64,000 nt of DNA from assembly GCA_030035585.1 (NCBI GenBank), contig CM057469.1:21384501-21448500 (forward strand), in the 5' to 3' direction. The stretch's first letter is position 1; each line of letters begins with the position of its first letter. This DNA comes from Dugong dugon (lineage: Eukaryota > Chordata > Mammalia > Sirenia > Dugongidae). The notes under the pieces were generated by a model, which was given only the letters and a program-made list of their open reading frames with translations, did no database searches and was not told the origin of the DNA. Made by a program: the position numbers and the translations under genes. This document shows positions 23,371 to 34,190 of this stretch, in pieces.

Positions 23371-23750
23371 TTTAACAACAGTATACTAAGTAAACAAATT
23401 GAGATATTCTCATGCAAAGGAATACTATAAGCCGTGAAAATGAAGACAATGCTGCCATACACACCAGCATGGATGAGTCTCACAAACATAATACATGTGA
23501 TTTCATTTATATAAAGTTCATAAATCAGTACAACCTAAATAATATTCACTTAAAATTACATAGATGGGGGGATATAACTATAGAGTAAAGCAGGAGAATG
23601 ATGATGATAATCGTCAAAGAAATGATTGGTTGGGATGAGAGAAGGAAGGTGGTGCATTCTGGATGGGAAGTATAAACGGGCGACGTTCTGTTTTGTAACA
23701 TAGATGGTGGGTATATGAGTGTTTGTTCTATTTTTATTCTTTAACTGTAA
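23371..23750 (+). repeat. Old L1 3'-end fragment
   Basis: The GGAATACTATAAGCCGTGAA...GGATGAGTCTCACAAACATA pattern is that of the L1 ORF2 end and 3' UTR. Confidence 0.6.
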
Positions 23751-23751
23751 A

Positions 23752-23945
23752 GACCTGTTGCTGGCCAGTCAATTCTGACTCATGGCCACCCCATGTGTTA
23801 CAGGGTAGAACTGTCTGTCCATAGGGTTTTCACAGCTGTAATCGTAACTGAAGCAGATGGACAGGACTTTCTTCCACAACACTGCTCTATGGGTTCAAAC
23901 TGCCAACTTCTCAGTTAATAGTCGAGTGCAAACCATTTGTTCTAC
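23752..23945 (-). repeat. AfroSINE, reverse
   Basis: The tail is on the left (CAATTCTGACTCATGGCCAC) and the head on the right (GGGTTCAAACTGCCAACTTC). The internal block is GCTGTAATCGTAACTGAAGC. Confidence 0.75.
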
Positions 23946-25262
23946 CCAGAGATCCTTCTTTAAGTATACATATACATTTTATACAGTCCTTTGTATATGC
24001 AGTATATTTTGCAAGTTAAAAAAAGCACCACAGCCCAAATATAACTTTGACTCAAGAATTGCATTTTATTTTCATACTAAGAATTAAACTCCTAAGGTTA
24101 GTGTTTTTATAGTCTTTTCAACTATAATTACCCTACAAATTATAATATACATATTGACTATGAACTCCGTGGCTCAGTGTGGAGCTTACATCTACCAATA
24201 TTAAATTGACAAGAACAGAAATGAAAAGTTTATTTATGTCTCTTTGTTGCCCATTAGGAGCATAACAAGGTACAGATTCTCTTCTGTTGTGGGAAAAGGG
24301 GAATAATCAGAATGTCGGAGAAGGTCACAAATCTTTCATCATGACGTTTAGGGCCTGGCTAATCTCATAATTTCCACCAACATACCCAAGAAGGAGTGGA
24401 AAGATAAGAGAAGAAAAAATCTCTCCTCCTCTGGCCATTTCAATTTATAGGCCAATGAATTCATTTTCACAGAAATAAACCTAGAGATATTCCATATAAA
24501 GAAGGTAAGCAGTCTATCATTTTTATGGCATTGGGATGTGGTTTTCATTCTCAGTCCCTTATATCTCAGAGGCATCATGTTCCAGAAATTTTATTCCCTG
24601 CAGGTCTTGAGTCAGCTTGAGTACTTAAATGATTTGGTCAGCAGGAAGCGGGACCATGAACACAGTACACAATACGACTTAAGTGGTAATGCAGTCATCT
24701 GGGAGTAGATGACCCTTGGATTTGTAGGGATCTATTGATTCATGGAATGAGTACCAAAGAGATTAGGCACAGAAGCCCAGCTCTGCCCTATGACACCTTG
24801 ACGATCAATACGAGGGGAAACAGCCTCCACCCACCCAGCCTCCATCCACCACCTTAGCTTGGGGCTGGGGACAGCTGTCACTTCAACATCCAGTATGGCT
24901 CCCCATTGAGCTTCTCTTGGGAGCTTTCTGCAGTCTTTGCCTCTGAACTTGTTGCAGCTTCCCTTAACCCTAAAAGAGAGTACATGGCAGAACCCAGCAC
25001 TTCCTAAGCCTAAGTTAAGTACAGGATTGAAAAAATTGACCCCTTTTTTCAAAGAAAAATGTCCTCAAATTTCATTTGCCTATGCTCTCCTCTACTCGAC
25101 AGCAACGGGTTTTCTCCTCTACGCTGTCAAGTTTTTAAGGTAATTTTATAACAGTTAATCTTCTAGCTTAATCTTCACAACAAGCATGGTCTCAGTAGGT
25201 TCTCATGCACATGGAATTGGATGTACTGAGGCCAAAAACTTGAATTTGGGATCCCTAGAGAA
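23946..25262. other. Unrecognised intergenic sequence
   Basis: No coding or repeat feature I can support. The open frames at 24732-25143 have no recognisable domain. Confidence 0.4.
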
Positions 25263-25455
25263 AGAGAGGAGCCCTGGTGGTGCAGCGGTTATAGTGGTTA
25301 AGAGCTCAGCTGTTAACCAAAAGGTTCGCAGTTCAAATCCACCAGCCATTCCTTGGAAACCCTGTGGGGCAGTTCTACTCTGTCCTATAGGGTTACTATG
25401 AGTTGGAATCGACTTGAAGGCAAAGGGTTTGGTTGTTTTTTTTTTTTTTTTCTTT
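25263..25455 (+). repeat. AfroSINE, near full length
   Basis: Starts GAGCCCTGGTGGTGCAGCGG. The B-box is GTTCAAATCC, the body CTTGGAAACCCTGTGGGGCA, and the RTE-like tail GAGTTGGAATCGACTTGAAG followed by a T-rich end. A 9-base duplication splits the A-box (two GGTTA-type copies), which probably weakened the internal polymerase III promoter. Confidence 0.9.
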
Positions 25456-25584
25456 TGGAGCAAAGAGAAGGTCACTGAGTGATACAAACTTTTTGTACTC
25501 GTCTACTAAACTAATGTTGGCAGTTAGAACACATTTGGCAGTGCCAGGGAAGAAAGGCCTGGGAATCTGCTTCCGTAAAGATTG

Positions 25585-25818
25585 TTATTGTTAGGTGCCG
25601 GCAAGTTGGTTCTGACTCATAGAGACCCTACACACAACAGAATCAAACACTACCTGGTCCTGCGCTGTCCTCATAATCGTTGTTATGTTTGAGCCCATTG
25701 TTGCAACCACTATATCAATCCATCTTGTTGAGGGTCTTCTTCTTTTTTGCTGACCCCCTGCCTTACCAAGCATGATGTCCTTCTCCAGGGACTTGTTTCT
25801 CTCGATAACATGTCCAAA
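25585..25818 (-). mobile_element. RTE LINE 3' end, 5'-truncated
   Basis: Reverse-strand match to the last 230 bases of the RTE at 31595-34190 (TTGTTAGGTGCCGGCAAG, GTCCTTCTCCAGGGACTTGT). It ends in an untranslated tail. Confidence 0.8.
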
Positions 25819-25824
25819 CTAGTC

Positions 25825-25905
25825 AAGAAAACCCTATGGAGCAGTTCTACTCTAAACACATGGGGTTGCCATGAGTTGGAATTGACTCAATAGCAACAGG
25901 TTTGG
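25825..25905 (+). repeat. AfroSINE 3' half
   Basis: AAACCCTATGGAGCAGTTCT through GAGTTGGAATTGACTCAATA. The tRNA head is missing. Confidence 0.75.
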
Positions 25906-27428
25906 AGCAGAGAGAAAAATTCAAATATGTAGTTGAGTATGGCTTGCAAAATGGACTTTACTAATTTTATGCAAAGATCTATATCCAGTAACTGAAGTTT
26001 TGGTTCTAGATATGCAAAGACTGAAATGTTGCAAGGGCATCCCCTTCCTCTCAACCTAAGTCTTTTAGGTCTCTCTCCCTCCTCTCATTGTACTGATAAA
26101 CATGGCAAGAGCTGTGCCAAGAGTAGATTTACTTACTCACCTTGAAGTAAGGATCCTTTGAGAGAGGGAAGCTCAGATCAAACTACTGTAGAGTCCTCTC
26201 TGAGCCCTAACGCCAGTCCAGTTCTGTCATAGTATTTTATCCATGGAGTCAGTCTGGCCTTGGTTCCCTTGAAATGCAACTAAGTGTAAGGTTGACCCTT
26301 CTGTTCTTTCACTTATAACTAGCTGTTCTTGGGCAAGTTCCTGGCTCTTTGAACCTCAATTTCCACATCTGTAAAATAAAGAAAATAATAGATAACTTAG
26401 AGGATTCTTGTGAGTATTAAATAAAATGGAGGTAATGACTTTACCCATGATGGACCCTTAATAAATAGCTATATTTGTTTTCACCCAATCTTTAATTTAA
26501 CTGTGCCATCGAACCAGCCTCTATAAAGAGAGTAGGGAAGGTTGATGGGTAATGGAGGGTCAGAAGATGGTGAAGAAGAAGGGGTTTGGAGTCAGAATAT
26601 GTGAAGCTCAGGGTCTTCACCTATAAAGAGGCTAGGAGTGGGTATGAACTAGATTTCCAAAGATTTTCTCTAACTTCAAAGAGGTCAAAATGCTTCTTCT
26701 CAACTTTTTCTTCCTATCCTTAGCCCAGGGGAGTGAATGGCCTTTACTAGTAACAACAAGAATCTGACAGACCCCTGTTTTCCTCAGAGAGGGATGAGAA
26801 ACTTCCTTAGAATCATAGGGAAGGAGAGTAATGGGTGGCAGCCAGGATTTGAATCCTTAGTTAGGGCTGATCAGTCAAGTACTCTTTACTGTCCACCACA
26901 GCTGCTAACGTTAATAAAAGTGGACTGTAGGAGTTGGTCACTTTCTGTTTTTCCAACAATTATAATAACGAAAGGGTCAGAGAACAGAAAACCAAAACAC
27001 TCATCATCAGCCCATGAACATTCTAGACCTGGCAATGAATATATGTATGTACATATGTATGTATGTGCATGTATATATGTGTGTTTTGTATGCATCTATA
27101 CATCCATTTATGTATACATGTAGGTATGTACGTGGATACCTAGAAAACGATACTGAGGCCACTTCTTTTTGTAAATTCTATTCATATTGATTTCAGTTTT
27201 ATCTTTCTTTGTCCCTCAAGGGAAAATCTTGCAATAAAGACATGATAGTTATGTTTTTAGCAAACAAAAGTACTTTGGAAGAGTTTTTAAATTTATATGT
27301 ATTTTTATTCATTATTAAAGAACTACAAACTTATTTAAAAAATGAATCACTTATTGAGAAAAATTAATCACTTGGTCTCTCATGTATCTAAAAAAATAGT
27401 ACTAGCATTTTGATGTCATTTTTGCCAG
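25906..27428. other. Intergenic sequence with a MIR-like fragment and ATGT repeat
   Basis: A MIR-like core occurs at about 26315-26490 (GGGCAAGTTCCTGGCTCTTT, CCTCAATTTCCACATCTGTA). An ATGT/TATG microsatellite region lies at about 27040-27125. Otherwise unrecognised. Confidence 0.5.
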
Positions 27429-27429
27429 T

Positions 27430-28125
27430 CTCCCTCTGTCTTAGGCTGGGTTTTTTAGAGAAGCAAAACCAGTAAAGTGTATAAATATATATAGCGAGAG
27501 ATTTATATCAAGGAAACAGCTCACACGATTGTAGAGGCTAGAACATCCCAAGTCTGTGGGTCAGGGTAGAGGCCTCTCCTAATTCACCCAGCTGCAGAAG
27601 CTAGCAAACCCAAGGTCAGCAGGTTGGAGAGCAGGGATCCCACTCACAGGCTGTGAAGGTCAATGAATTCCAAGATCAGCAGACAAGACTGCAAGGTTTC
27701 TCCTGATTCACATAGCTGCAGGGGCTGGCCAACCCAAGATCAGCAGGTCGGGGAGTAGGACTCTTGCTCGCAGGCTGTGAAGATCGAGGAATTCCAAGAT
27801 TGAAAGGTAAGCTGCTAGTTCAAGTCCCAGGAACCAGAGGTGAGATGACGAGAGGCAGCTGCTGCGTCTGGAACAAGCCGAAAACTTTGGCAATGCGGGC
27901 ATGAAAGAAGTAGCTGGAAGAGGGCACAGAGATGAGGCTGAGGAGGCGGTGAGCCACCATAGGCCCTGCCCCTGCCAGTACCACTCAGTAGATTCCACCA
28001 TGAGGGTGATCACATATCAAATTTCAACAAGGAAGCGATCCCAACATTATACAACTGTCAAAACACTGAGAATCATGGCCTAGCCAAGTTGACATACAAT
28101 CTTAACCATCATACCTTCCTTATGA
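27430..28125 (+). repeat. Ancient interspersed repeat with an internal tandem duplication
   Basis: It begins with the widespread GGGTTTTTTAGAGAAGCAAA pattern and ends with GGCCTAGCCAAGTTGACATA. Two units of period 124 lie inside (CTCCTRATTCAC starts at 27576 and 27700). The open frames at 27708-28083 are part of this repeat. Confidence 0.6.
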
Positions 28126-28189
28126 ATTTTTCTCTTCCATAAGCTTTTCTTTACACTGCCTGGCTAAAGTATGTAAAATGAATAAAATA

Positions 28190-28392
28190 CCGTATTTTTA
28201 TACAGATAATGCACACCTTCTATGTTTGTTTGCCAACTGTGCCCTCCCCTGTGAGGTATTTTCATAAGCGCCACTATACCAAAAACATGTAGAAAAAACT
28301 GGCACAGCAACACTTATGAAAATACCTCACAAGGAGAGGGCGTGGTTGGCAAACAAACTTAGAAGTCGCGTGTTATTTGTGTAAAAATACAG
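28190..28392. mobile_element. Palindromic MITE-like element flanked by TA
   Basis: Two arms of about 90 bases are inverted copies. The left starts CCGTATTTTTATACAGATAA; the reverse complement of the right starts CTGTATTTTTACACAAATAA. Both then read GTTTGTTTGCCAAC, a GCCCTC block and GTGAGGTATTTTCATAAG. About 20-25 bases separate them. TA precedes (28188-28189) and follows (28393-28394). This is the form of a non-autonomous Tc1/mariner-like element. I do not recognise the family. Confidence 0.65.
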
Positions 28393-29714
28393 TAGCTCCA
28401 TAACAATCTAACTGGCAGTGTTAGTCATTACTTCCTCCCCCAGCAGACTTTAAATTCCTTGAGGCCGGAACCATGTCTTATTCAACTTTCTATTTCTGAT
28501 TTTTCTCTTTCCCCTAAGGCCTAGCACAGTGACTTGTGCCTAGCAAGTATTCAATGAGTGTTTGCTGAATCATATTTTGTCTTAAAATTTAAAAGGCCTG
28601 TGAAGCCCTTAGAATAAAGATTCAAATGTCAAATGAAAGATAAGTTTAAACTGAGGATATAGTAATGAAGCATCTATACTATTCCCAAGAGGCCAGTCTA
28701 TTCCAAATATGCCATACATTGGGAGTTCTGTTTTCTCCCAAGTAAGAGTGTGCCCATTTACTGGGTCCATTCACAACTTGGACAGATTCCTGTCATTCAA
28801 GTCAAGTTGGCCTGTAGCAATCAAATTATGCAACAGGAACATTCAAAGTAGATTTTTATTAACAAATGTCCCTGCTCAGTCTCCAAGGGAAGTGGCCAAA
28901 CTGCTTGCTGTAAGATAAAGAGGATTAACTAAATAAAGAATTGTAATTAATCTCGAAGTTTGACCTGATTATTCTAGAGTGTTCTTTTCAAAAATAAACT
29001 TGGAAAGTTTTGATGTCACTGGAGTTAGTTCCTTGCACCCTTATTCAATCCGCAAAAAAGTGCCAAGTGTGGAGGAAGTGTGTATCCGAGAGAGACTGTC
29101 TCATTTTTGTCTAAGTTTTTTAACTTCAAAAAATTATAATAAGCATAATGAAATCTGTATAGCAGTGGTCTCTCAGCCTACACTTGAATGTCTTCAGTGT
29201 TGGGGAATTTATTATCTCTCCCTCCCAAAAGAACCCACCTTTGCATGTAGAAAGCTTCTTGTACCTTCTACTCACTGCTATTATTTCTAAGGGAGAAAGC
29301 TGATGAGTTATGGTTGCCCATTAAAGTGTGCATGAAGCAGGGCCTATTTCCTGCCTCTCCAGATCTATCTCTTACCCCTCAAGGCTGATCCAGGAGACGT
29401 TTAGATTAAGAGCTTAGCAGAGAGTGTGACACAGCAGATAGAGATTTGGGAGTTGTCAGAGATAGAGAAATCAGATTTTTCACAGACAGTTGGCAGAGGT
29501 ATTTTTAAATCCCATAGAATTGTGAGATAGAACAGAACTGTGTGGAGAGACCTGGGGTGTGTGTATGGGACTTACAGGGAGGAGACAGATGAGGAAGTAA
29601 AGTCCAAGGCAGAGGGGCCTCTGGGAACCCAGAAAAGAGCACAGAACATGAATGTGGAAAAGACAAATTTTGACTTCAAACTCTGAATGCCTTAGATTTT
29701 CTACCGGATCCCTG
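28393..29714. other. Intergenic sequence with an L2 3'-end fragment
   Basis: About 28450-28565 matches the L2 end (TTCCTTGAGGCCGGAACCAT, CAATGAGTGTTTGCTGAATC). The rest is unrecognised. Confidence 0.5.
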
Positions 29715-30283
29715 TCTTAATCATCTAGTGCTGCTGTAACAGAACCACAAGTGAATGGCTTTAACAAAGAGAACTTTATCTTTCTCACAATCTAGTAGGC
29801 TAGAAGTCCAAATTCAGGGCATCAGCTCCAGGGGAAAGATTTTCTCTTTCTGTCGGCTCTGGAGGAAGGTCCTCGTCATCAGTCTTCCCCTGGACTAGCA
29901 GCGTCTCCAAGCAGGAACCCTGGGTTCAAAGGATGCACTCTGCTCCTGGTGCTGCTTTCTTGGTAGTATGAGATCTCCACTCTCTGCTTGCCTCCCTTTC
30001 CTTTTATCTCTTGTAATATAAAAGGTGGTGCAGGCCACACACCAGGGAAAGTCCCTTAACATTGGATCAGGGATGTGACCTGAGCAAGGGTGTTACATCC
30101 CACCCGAATCCTCTGTAACGTAATCTAATCTTGCCTCATTAACCATAGGCAGAGATTACGATTTACAACACATAGGAAAATTATATCAGTCACAAAATGG
30201 AGGACAACCACACAATACCGGGAATCACGGTCTAACCCAGCTGACACATATTTTGGGGGGACACAATTCAATCCATGACAATC
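29715..30283 (+). repeat. Ancient interspersed repeat
   Basis: It starts ...CTAGTGCTGCTGTAACAGAA and ends GGGGGACACAATTCAATCCA. The same family is at 46418-46778. Class not assigned. Confidence 0.6.
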
Positions 30284-30439
30284 GCCAACCCTGTTCCCCA
30301 ACTTGTCCCTTGTTTCCCTAGAGTACCAAGTAAGAAGACAGGGGAATGCATCCCCAGTCAGCTGGCTCCACAGAAAAACTTCTAAAACTAATACCAGTAA
30401 CATGACCATTTGTAACGAAGTGATCACCAAGAACTAAAG

Positions 30440-30652
30440 CTTTTACCTACAGCAGCTCATTTAATCTTCACAGCCACCGTCTTGAGTTATCCTCTTTTTA
30501 CAGATGAGAAAATTGGGACACAGAAAAGAAAACAACTTATTGAAAGTAAAACAAATTAATGACTGAGCCAGGGTTCAAACTAAACTCTATTTGATCCCAG
30601 AACCCATGATCCAGCCTTTACATCACACTGCCTCTACACTGGAGCTATCCGT
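30440..30652 (-). repeat. MIR SINE, reverse
   Basis: CTCATTTAATCTTCACAGCC, TTTTACAGATGAGAAAATTG and GAGCCAGGGTTCAAACTAAA are standard antisense MIR text. Confidence 0.8.
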
Positions 30653-30884
30653 AGCTATGAACAAGTGGTGGTAGAGAGGGTGGAGGTGGTGAAGTTAGAA
30701 GTGGGGGAGAAGGAGTAGGATGCATATGGTGTGCAATGTCTTCTGCCTAGCCTACCTGTGAACACATGCCACTAAGGTGGTCAAGAGGACATCTAAAAAT
30801 CAGGGAACAAAACTCACATAATCTAAGGCTATTAAGGGAATGAGATGAACATTTATTGCAAATCAGCTATATACCAAGTAGAGT

Positions 30885-31188
30885 GTTGTTGTTAGCTGCC
30901 ATGGAGTCAGGCCTTGACTTATGGTGACACCACGCACAAGGGGATCTGACAATTGTGATTCATAGGGTTTTCATTACCTGATTTTTGGAAGCAAATCACC
31001 AGACTTTTCTTCCTAGTTCATCTTAGTCTGGAAACTCTGGTGAAACATGTTCAGCATCATAGTAACATGCAAGCCTCCACTGACAGGTGGGTGGTGGCTG
31101 CATTTGGGATGCATTGGCTGCAAATTAAACCCAGGTCTCCTGCATAGAAGGCAAGAATTCTACCATTGAACTACCACTGCCCTCTAAG
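30885..31188 (-). repeat. AfroSINE with tRNA-Gly-like head, reverse
   Basis: Read on -, the head is GGGCAGTGGTAGTTCAATGG then TAGAATTCTTGCCTTCTATG, followed by a degenerate B-box and CCAATGCA. This closely follows a glycine tRNA layout, with an A-box (TAGTTCAATGG) that fits the consensus. The body and tail (to 30885) resemble the RTE 5' part and RTE 3' end. Confidence 0.7.
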
Positions 31189-31227
31189 CAGAGTGCTAGG
31201 ATCTTAACACAATTTAAAAAAAAAAGC

Positions 31228-31428
31228 CAAACCCTTGCCATCGAGTCAATTCTGACTCATAGCAATCCTATAGAACAGAGTATAATTGCCCTATAGGGTT
31301 TCTAAGGCTATACTCTTTACAGAAGCAGACTGCCACATCTTTCTCCCATGGAGCTGCTGGTGGGTTCAAACTGCCAGCCTTGCAGTTAGCAGCCAAGCAC
31401 TTAACCACTGCACCACCAGGGCTCCTTC
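31228..31428 (-). repeat. AfroSINE, reverse
   Basis: From CCAAACCCTTGCCATCGAGT to CACCACCAGGGCTCC, with internal GAAGCAGACTGCCACATCTT. Confidence 0.9.
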
Positions 31429-31594
31429 ATTATAATAATCCACCATATAAAATTAATATATAAACTAAATAACAAATAAACTATTCTTTGAAAACTAAAA
31501 ATCCCCAGTCATAGGCCATAGAGCAAAACGGTTTAATTGAATTCAATGTGTTAACTAGATCTCACTTTATTTCTATGTGCTTAATATACTTACC

Positions 31595-34190
31595 CACCAT
31601 GCACCTGTCAGATTGTCGTACTGTGGAGGCGTGCATGTTGCTGTGATGCTGGAAGCTATGCCACCAGTAATTCAAATACCAGTAGGGTCACCCATGGTGG
31701 ACAGATTTCAGCAGAGCTTCAAGACTAAGATAGACTAGCAAGAAGGACCTAGTGGTCTACTTCTGAAAAAATTGGCCAGTGAAAATCTTATGGGTAGCAG
31801 CAGAGCATTGTCTTATATAGTACCAGAAGACAAGCCCCTCAGGTTGGAAGACATTCAAAATACTACTGGGGAAGAGCTGCCTCCTCAAAGTAGAGTAGAC
31901 CTTAATGAGGTGAATGGAGTCAAGCTTTCAGAACCTTCACACATGGACCTTGCCAGATGGAAAACACAGGACTCAAATCAACTACATCTGTGGGAAGAGA
32001 TGATAAAAAAACTCATTATCGTCAGTCAGAGCAAGGCCAGGGGCCAACTGCAGAACAAACCATTAATTGCTCCTATGCAAGTTTAAATTGAAGCTGAAGA
32101 TAATTAAAACATGTCCAAGAACCAAACTATGACCTTGAGTATATCCCACCTGAATTTAGAAGCCATCTCAAAAATAGATTTAATACACTAAACACTAATG
32201 ACCAAAGACCAGAAGAGTTGTGGAATGACATCAAGGACATCATACGTGAAGAAAGCAAAGGTCGTTAAAAAAAACAGGAAAGAAAGAAAAGACCAAAATG
32301 GATGTCAGAGGAGAGTCTGAAACTTGCTCTTGAATGTCGAGTAACCAAAGCGAATGGAAGATACGGAAGTAAAAGAGCTGAACAGAAGATGTTAAAGGGT
32401 GACTGGAGAAGACAAATTAAAGTATTATGATGAAATGTGCAAAGAGCTGGAGTTAGAAAACCAAAAGAGAAGAGCATGCTCAGCATTTCTCAAGCTGAAA
32501 GAACTGAAGAAAAAAATCATGCCTCGAGTTGCAATTTTGAAGGATTCTATAAGCAAAATATTGAACGATGCAGGAAGCATCAGAAGATGAAAGGAATACA
32601 CAGTGTCACTGTACCAAAAAGAATTGGTCAACATTTAACCATTTCAGGAGGTAGCATACGACCAAGAACCAGTGGTACTGAAGGAAGAAGTCTAAGCTGC
32701 ACTGAAGGCATTGCAAGAAACAAAGCTCCAGGAATTGTAGGAATATCAATTAGACGTTTCAACAAATAGATGCAGTGCTGGAGGTGCTCGCTCATCTATA
32801 CCAAGAAATTTGGAAGACAGCTACCTGGTCAACCAACTGGAAGAGATCCATGTTTGTACCATTCCAAAGAAAGGTGATCTAACAGAATGTGGAAATTATT
32901 GAACAATATCATTAATATCACACTCAAGTAAAATTTTGCTGAAGATAATTCAAAAACGGTTGGAGCAATACATTGACAGGGAATGCCAGAAATTCAAGCC
33001 AGATTCAAAAGAGGATGTGGAAAGAGGGATATCATTGCTGATGTCAGATGGATCCTGGCTGAAAGCAGAGAATACTACAAAGATGTTTACCTGTGTTTTA
33101 TTGACTATACAAAGGCATTCAACTATATGGATCATAACAAATTATGGATAACATTGTGAGGAATGGAAATTCCAGAACACTTAATTGTTCTCATGAGGAA
33201 CCTGTACATAGACCAAGAGGCAGTCGTTTGAACAGAACAAGGGGATATTGTGTGATTTAAAATCAGGAAAGGTGTGTGTCAGGGTTGTATCCTTTCACCA
33301 CATTTATTCAAACTGTATGCTGAGCAAATAATCTTGGAAGCTGTATTATATGAAGAAGAATGTGGCATCAGAATTGGAGGAAAACTCATTAACAACTTGT
33401 GATATGCAGATGACACAACCATGCTTACTGAAAGAGAAGAGAACTTGAAGCACTTACTAATGAAGATCAAAGACTACAGCCTTCACTATGGGTTACACCT
33501 CAACATAAAGAAAACAAAAATCCTCACAACTGGACCAATAAGCAACATCATGATAAATGCAGAAAATGTTGAAATTGTCAAGGATTTCATTTTACTTGAA
33601 TCAATGGCCGTGGAAGCAGTAGTCAAGAAATCAAATGATGTATTACATTGGGCATATCTGCTGCAAAAGACCTCTTTAAAGTGTTGAAAAGCATAGATGT
33701 CACTTTGAGGACTAAGGTGCGCCTGACCCAAGGCATGATATTTTCAATTGCCTCATATGCATCTGAAAGCTGGATGATGAATAAGGAAGACTGAAGAAGA
33801 ATCGACGGCTTTGAATTATGGTGTTTTTGAAGAATACTGAATATACCATGGACTGCCAGAAGAAGGAATAAGTCTGTCTTAGAAGAAGTACAACCAGAGA
33901 GCTCCTTGAAAGTGAAGATGGGGAAACTACATCTCATGTACTTTGGACATGTTATCAGGAGGGACCAGTCCTTGGAGAAGGACATCATGCTTGGTAAGGT
34001 AGAGGGTCAGTGATAAAAGTGGAAGACCTTCAAGGCTATAGATTGACACCGTGGCTGCAACAATGGGCTCAAACATCATAACTATCGCGAGGATACCACA
34101 GGACTAGACAGTGTTTCATTCTGTTGCACGTAGGGTCACTACGAGACGGAACTGACTTGACTGCACCTAAAGACAACAACAATATGTTTA
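31595..34190 (+). mobile_element. RTE (BovB-like) LINE, decayed copy
   Basis: The left end (31605-31790) is the element's 5' region. The middle encodes linker and reverse transcriptase, and the end (34120-34190) is ...GGGTCACTACGAGACGGAAC with a CAACAACAA tail. RT motifs seen in + frames are a SVQGC/CQGCILSPHLFKLY-type block at about 33275-33320, YADD at about 33402-33413, and LHLNIKKTKIL at about 33497-33530. Stops (for example TGA just before YADD) and frame changes kill it. The apurinic endonuclease domain is largely missing, so there is an internal deletion. The total is about 2.6 kb. Confidence 0.85.

Noticed and set aside
24732-25143. Frames of 106 and 68 codons
   Set aside because: No recognisable domain, and they lie antisense to each other; treated as chance.
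25270-25335. tRNA gene at a SINE head
   Set aside because: A- and B-box are present, but it is part of a repeated SINE; the cloverleaf is not intact.
27040-27125. Coding frame with Y/M/C/H-rich translation
   Set aside because: Product of an ATGT microsatellite.
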